Below the pieces are notes generated by a model. The model was not told the origin of the DNA. It searched no databases and saw only the letters and a list, made by a program, of their open reading frames with translations. From Micrococcales bacterium (GTDB lineage: Bacteria; Actinomycetota; Actinomycetes; Actinomycetales; Dermatophilaceae), in the NCBI GenBank assembly GCA_003157445.1, contig PMJN01000061.1, positions 1 through 8,071 of the forward strand: a stretch of 8,071 bases of DNA. The letters run 5' to 3'. Within the stretch, counting starts at the first letter, position 1. Each line of letters starts with the position of its first letter. Positions 4,859 to 8,071 of the stretch are shown here, one piece after another. Position numbers and translations under genes: made by a program.

Positions 4859-7018
4859 TCAGGAGTCCACTCGCAGGTCGGTGACCACCGAAATGCTTGG
4901 CGCGGCGACGATGGTCGATAACCCGTGGTATAGCGCCGCCCAGCCTTGACTCGGTGTCATCGCGCAGTCTGTGCCGCAGGCTGCGCCATTCTCGGTCAAC
5001 ACCCCAGCAAAGACGATGGCGCCCCCGTTGGCGCTAGCGGTTGCGTTGATATTGGCCCATTGCACCGCCTGGGAGGCAAAGTAGATCTGCGGCAACGCGG
5101 TGATCCGAGCGGGCGAGAGACCGTGGGCCAGACTCGCATAGTTGGCACGTGTCCACGGCCCGGACTGCCCCACGGCGGGAGCGCAGTCCGCCGTCGAGGC
5201 GAAGGTCATGGGGCAGCTGTCGACCGAGCCGCTGTAGACGAGGTCCGAGGATGTGGCCCCGAGGTAGGACGTCTCCCATGCCGCCGCATCCACCGGCGTG
5301 TCACCGAAGCTGGCCTCGACGTCGTTCGCCCCGGTCAGCCTCACCTGCGGGTGGACCGTCAGCTGGTCGATGACTTGGCTGGCCCAGTCGGCCCCCTTCG
5401 CGGCGGCGGAGTAGGTAGCAGAGGGGCCGCTGCTGTTCGTCCCGACCGCGATGGTCACGCCAGCCGAACCACAGTCGGCGTACCCCTGCGTGTAGGCGTC
5501 CAGCGCGGTTACCAGTTGCGGATAGCTCAGTCGCACCACCGAGCCCTGGTCCGTCAGCCGAACACCATGACTGCCCGCCGAAAGGACGGTTCCGTTTGCT
5601 GACGGCGGCACGTTGGCGTTCGACTGCGCACCGATGTCCAACAGAACCAGCCTCGACCCAGCCTGAGCATCGGCGCACCCTTCGGCGTGCATCGTGGCCA
5701 CGTCCGAGGCGCCGCCACTGATGTTGCGGACGTAGTGGCTGCTGGAGACCGACGGCAAAGGAGCATCTGCGCCGAGGATGAAGCCGCAGACGTCGGCAAT
5801 GATCTGCACCGAGCCACTGGACCCGTTGAAGATCGTGACCGTACCGCTGGCGCTCACCTGGGTGACCACCAGGTTGGGCACGCTCTGCCCCTTGACGAAG
5901 TTCAGGTTTGACACGCCTGGCTGGACCGCGGCGCCGTACACGGTCAGATAGCCAGGGCCGGTCGGCACGGTGACCGTGACATTCAGGATCACCGCTGCTA
6001 CGCCGGTCAACGGGACTCCACCACGGCCGGCCACAGAGACGGTGCGAGTCTGCAGCGAGGGCACGACGGTCTTGGGGCCCCCGATGCCGTTGCGCGTGTC
6101 GAGCAGCCGCTCCGGCGACAAGGCGCCAAGCATGCCGGCGTTGACCGGGTCGCCGGCCAGGAAGTAGCCAGAGATGTCCGCGAGCACGTGCACCGTACCT
6201 GTCGAACCGTTGAACAGGGCGACCTTCCCGTCGGCGCCCACCGCCACCACCATGAGGTTCGGCACCGTCTGCTTGCTCACGAAGTTGAGATTGGAGGCCG
6301 TCCGGATCGGCCCACCGTCCGGGTGGGCCGTCAGGTAGCCCGATGCCACAGGTTGGGTCACGGTCACGTTCAGCACGACCGCAGATACTCCCAGTGGCAC
6401 CCCGTTACCGATGACCGTGAACGTGGCCGAGCCATGAGCGGCCACTGCTGCTTCGGGTGCGCCAACGCCGCTGCGGGTGTCGAGCAGCCGTAACGGCGAC
6501 AGGACACCGAAAGCACCCTGCCCGCTGGGCGCGTTCGCACCGGTGTAGTAACCGGACACATCGGCGATGAGCTGTACGGACTCGCCCGACCCGTTGTAGA
6601 ACCGGATCTTGCCATCGCTCGGCACGCTGACCACCACCAGTGTGGGCACGCTCTGGCCGGCCACGAAGTTGAGGTTCGAGGTCCCAGGCCGCGCGCTTCC
6701 GTCATCGGGGTAGACCGTGACGTATCCCGAACCCTTAGGCGCGGTGACGGTGACGGTCAGGACCATGGCCGAGGCCGCAGCGGGCACTGATGACCGACCC
6801 GCCACCGCCAACACGGCCTCGCCGCCCCGCTTGACTGCGCCGACGCCGATACCCACGCCCACGCGGGTATCCAGGATCCGGGCCGGCGCCGTCGAATGGT
6901 AGGAGCCCGACGCCGGGGCTGTCACCGCCGGTGTAACAGCCGACAGGAGGACAGCCACCCCAACTGTGGACAAGATCCCCGCGAGCAGCCAGGAAACGAG
7001 CCGGACCCACTTGATCAC
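4859..7018 (-). CDS. Secreted protein: three beta repeats plus C-terminal domain of unknown function
   Basis: This is a 719-residue exported protein. GTG at 7018 is preferred because GAGGA lies 6 bp upstream and the signal peptide then starts properly: positive MIKWVR, a hydrophobic stretch (8-28), and a likely cut near 33-35 (AVTA/PASG). An in-frame GTG further upstream overlaps trmB and adds 52 non-signal-like residues. Residues 44-160, 174-288 and 301-416 are three copies of a ~128-residue module with R-x-LDTR, a VLNVTVT strand, SNLNF-x(3)-Q-x-VP, F/Y-NGS and a D-x-x-GY/F end. This module is common on actinobacterial secreted proteins, beside proteases or cell-wall hydrolases. Residues ~424-719 form a separate domain with LVLLDIGAQ (457-465), TIAVGTN (522-528), GANDVEASFG (563-572), YSGSVDSCP (595-603) and LPQIYF with QAVQWANI (642-657). 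Seven cysteines suggest disulphides. No LPXTG or membrane anchor is visible. The C-terminal domain may be a TIM-barrel hydrolase, but this is unproven. Confidence 0.85.
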   Translation of the reverse strand: MIKWVRLVSWLLAGILSTVGVAVLLSAVTPAVTAPASGSYHSTAPARILDTRVGVGIGVGAVKRGGEAVLAVAGRSSVPAAASAMVLTVTVTAPKGSGYVTVYPDDGSARPGTSNLNFVAGQSVPTLVVVSVPSDGKIRFYNGSGESVQLIADVSGYYTGANAPSGQGAFGVLSPLRLLDTRSGVGAPEAAVAAHGSATFTVIGNGVPLGVSAVVLNVTVTQPVASGYLTAHPDGGPIRTASNLNFVSKQTVPNLMVVAVGADGKVALFNGSTGTVHVLADISGYFLAGDPVNAGMLGALSPERLLDTRNGIGGPKTVVPSLQTRTVSVAGRGGVPLTGVAAVILNVTVTVPTGPGYLTVYGAAVQPGVSNLNFVKGQSVPNLVVTQVSASGTVTIFNGSSGSVQIIADVCGFILGADAPLPSVSSSHYVRNISGGASDVATMHAEGCADAQAGSRLVLLDIGAQSNANVPPSANGTVLSAGSHGVRLTDQGSVVRLSYPQLVTALDAYTQGYADCGSAGVTIAVGTNSSGPSATYSAAAKGADWASQVIDQLTVHPQVRLTGANDVEASFGDTPVDAAAWETSYLGATSSDLVYSGSVDSCPMTFASTADCAPAVGQSGPWTRANYASLAHGLSPARITALPQIYFASQAVQWANINATASANGGAIVFAGVLTENGAACGTDCAMTPSQGWAALYHGLSTIVAAPSISVVTDLRVDS
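5771..6889 (-). repeat. Three in-frame ~128-codon repeats inside the surface-protein gene
   Basis: The copies lie at about 6539-6889, 6155-6499 and 5771-6118. LDTR recurs at residues 49, 179 and 306, SNLNF at 114, 242 and 370, and the D-V/I-x-GY/F end at residues 153, 281 and 409. Spacing of 127 to 130 residues is regular. The copies differ at many positions, so the duplication is old rather than recent, although SNLNF and QxVP are kept in all three. Confidence 0.9.
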
Positions 7019-7080
7019 TTCGTGTCCTCTCAACCCGGTCCGGGCGGAGAGGGTGCGGTCAGGGTAGCCGACGTCCTGGA

Positions 7081-7099
7081 CCAGACCCGAGCGGTCTGG
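7081..7099. repeat. Inverted repeat between trmB and the surface-protein gene
   Basis: CCAGACC (7081-7087) pairs with GGTCTGG (7093-7099) around CGAGC. It lies 56 bp after the trmB stop and 63 bp before the surface-protein start. It could be the trmB terminator (no U tract) or an element in the leader of the next gene. Confidence 0.45.
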
Positions 7100-7103
7100 C
7101 ACC

Positions 7104-7116
7104 GTTGTGACACAAC
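7104..7116. promoter_or_regulatory. Palindrome GTTGTG-A-CACAAC, possible operator
   Basis: Exact 6-bp arms flank a single central base in the 136-bp gap upstream of the surface-protein gene. TGTGACA-like symmetric sites are used by CRP/FNR- and GntR-type regulators, but this is not a clear match to one family. I found no convincing -35/-10 pair beside it, so its role is uncertain. Confidence 0.35.
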
Positions 7117-7154
7117 CGGTTCTGCTACACAGTTCTGCGCTCCAGGCCAGGCCA

Positions 7155-7928
7155 CTAGGCCCGACGCAGCTCAAGGTCGTACACGGTACGTCCCACTTCC
7201 AAGGCCTTGTGCTCGAACCTAGTCATCACCCGACCCTCGAATCGGGGGGCGAAGCCACTCTGCATGTCAGCCACGGTGCTCTCAGCCGGGCCGCAGGGTG
7301 TCAGGTCCGAGCCATGGGGATTGGTCAGCGAGCCACAGGCGGCCAGGACGTCGCGCATCTGTCTGGCATAGTCAGCCCAGTCGGTCGCCAGCCGCAGCGT
7401 TCCTCCCTGCGCGAGGCGAGAGGCGGCCAGGTCGGCGAAACCCGAGTTGACGAGCCGCCGCTTGTGGTGACGGTTCTTGTGCCATGGGTCGGCGAAGAAG
7501 ACCCATATCTCGGCGGCGCTCCCCCGCCCCAGCATGTGCCTGAGCACCTGGACGGCGTCGGCCTGCACCAGTCGCACATTGCTCAGGTCGTGGCGGACTA
7601 TCTTGGCCACGGTCGCGGCCAGACCCGGGCGGTAGACCTCCACGGCCAGGAAGTTGGTACCTGGTCTGGCCTGGGCGCCCTGGATGACGGCATCGCCGGT
7701 GCCCGAGCCGATCTCAACAACCAGCGGGGCCACCCGTCCGAAGTCACGGCCGGCGTCAAGCAGATAACCCGGGGCCACCGACATGGACGCCTGCACTCTG
7801 GGTACGTCCAGCACCCACATCTCGTGGTGCGCATCCCAGGTCCGCTGCAGCCGAGGACGGAGCCTGTCGTCACGGCGGGCGAAGGAGACCGTCCCGCGCT
7901 GAAACCCCTCAGTCAGGTCGCCCTTCAT
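7155..7928 (-). CDS. trmB: tRNA (guanine-N7)-methyltransferase TrmB
   Basis: TrmB transfers a methyl group from S-adenosylmethionine to N7 of guanine 46 in the variable loop of tRNAs, in the cytoplasm. The 257-residue frame is complete. It shows the SAM-binding loop VVEIGSGTG (70-78), the acidic residue in AVEVYRPG (95-102), ADAVQVL (123-129), the family signature FFADPWHKNRHHKRRLV (144-160; usually FPDPWPK-RHHKRR), TDW (182-184) and the C-terminal TRFE (236-239). Two changes from the usual signature, Pro to Ala at 146 and Pro to His at 150, do not remove known catalytic residues. The N-terminal extension of ~65 residues before the Rossmann fold is typical of actinobacterial TrmB. The ATG is 9 bp after the lepA stop and has no clear Shine-Dalgarno, so translation may depend on ribosomes ending on lepA. 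Confidence 0.95.
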   Translation of the reverse strand: MKGDLTEGFQRGTVSFARRDDRLRPRLQRTWDAHHEMWVLDVPRVQASMSVAPGYLLDAGRDFGRVAPLVVEIGSGTGDAVIQGAQARPGTNFLAVEVYRPGLAATVAKIVRHDLSNVRLVQADAVQVLRHMLGRGSAAEIWVFFADPWHKNRHHKRRLVNSGFADLAASRLAQGGTLRLATDWADYARQMRDVLAACGSLTNPHGSDLTPCGPAESTVADMQSGFAPRFEGRVMTRFEHKALEVGRTVYDLELRRA

Positions 7929-7937
7929 GGAAGGAAA

Positions 7938-8071
7938 CTACTTCTTGGTCCGGTCCCCGCCGGACGCCGCATCATTGGACAGCGCGGCGATGAATGCCTC
8001 CTGGGGCACCTCGACCCGGCCGACCATCTTCATCCGCTTCTTGCCCACCTTCTGCTTCTCGAGCAGCTTGC
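7938..8071 (-). CDS. lepA: Elongation factor 4 (LepA), C-terminal end only
   Basis: The last 43 codons of a gene running off the right edge read [20 protein letters not shown], then [10 protein letters not shown] and a short polar tail, ending at TAG (7938-7940). The K-x-G-K-x-R-M-K-x-x-G-x-V-E-x-PQEAF segment is the conserved C-terminal signature of LepA/EF4, a ribosome-bound GTPase that acts on stalled or misplaced ribosomes during translation. The GTPase domains lie outside the window. The gene probably forms an operon with trmB, 9 bp downstream. Confidence 0.93.
   Translation of the reverse strand, partial: KLLEKQKVGKKRMKMVGRVEVPQEAFIAALSNDAASGGDRTKK

Noticed and set aside
7019..7174. 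Longer form of the surface protein starting at 7174
   Set aside because: It would overlap the end of trmB and put 52 residues before the signal peptide. GTG 7018 has a well-placed GAGGA and starts right at the signal peptide.
1..8071. Search for CRISPR arrays, tRNAs, rRNAs, toxin-antitoxin pairs or a new defence system
   Set aside because: I saw no regularly spaced short repeats, no cloverleaf with a T-loop GTTCGA context, and no adjacent small gene pair. The only defence-like protein trace is the dead TnpB.

Overview
The window comes from a high-GC actinobacterium (Actinomycetota). GC-rich third codon positions, a DUF3097 gene near hemW, the C-terminus of lepA at the right edge and a CIRCE element at the left edge all recall the actinobacterial lepA / hemW / DUF3097 / hrcA neighbourhood. 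I cannot resolve the order or genus from sequence alone. Compared with the compact arrangement usual in that phylum, this copy has been opened up: hemW and DUF3097 now face each other, with other genes and relics between them.

Left part (1-2343, genes on +): a near-perfect CIRCE operator (42-68) lies directly upstream of a DUF3097 gene (84-959). The first 14 to 27 bases could be the start of a divergent gene, possibly hrcA. After DUF3097 comes about 860 bp with no intact gene. It contains a badly decayed TnpB (IS200/IS605- or IS607-type OrfB) relic at about 1164-1697, whose end still carries the recognisable right-end segment of such elements. A small proline-rich DUF4870 membrane protein (1822-2343) follows.

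Middle (2354-4858, genes on -): hemW (2354-3580) converges on the DUF4870 gene with only 10 bp between the stop codons. Upstream of hemW is a dead MFS transporter gene (3635-4432) with a frameshift and a large internal loss. Its promoter still carries a perfect 22-bp palindrome of the MarR-operator type. About 400 bp of gene-free sequence with two hairpins separates it from the next gene.

Right part (4859-8071, genes on -): a 719-residue secreted protein has three tandem ~128-residue beta-type repeats and a C-terminal extracellular domain that I recognise only as an uncharacterised actinobacterial type. Next come trmB (tRNA m7G46 methyltransferase) and the last 43 codons of lepA (elongation factor 4). 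lepA and trmB are 9 bp apart and probably co-transcribed.

Functionally the intact genes are mostly housekeeping: translation (lepA, trmB), a haem-related radical SAM protein (hemW) and a possible heat-shock link through CIRCE. Accessory content consists of the surface protein and two relics (TnpB and MFS). I see no CRISPR array, tRNA, rRNA or intact mobile element, and no clearly new multi-gene system. The most notable signals are the CIRCE site before DUF3097, the intact operator in front of the dead transporter, and the unassigned C-terminal domain of the surface protein.
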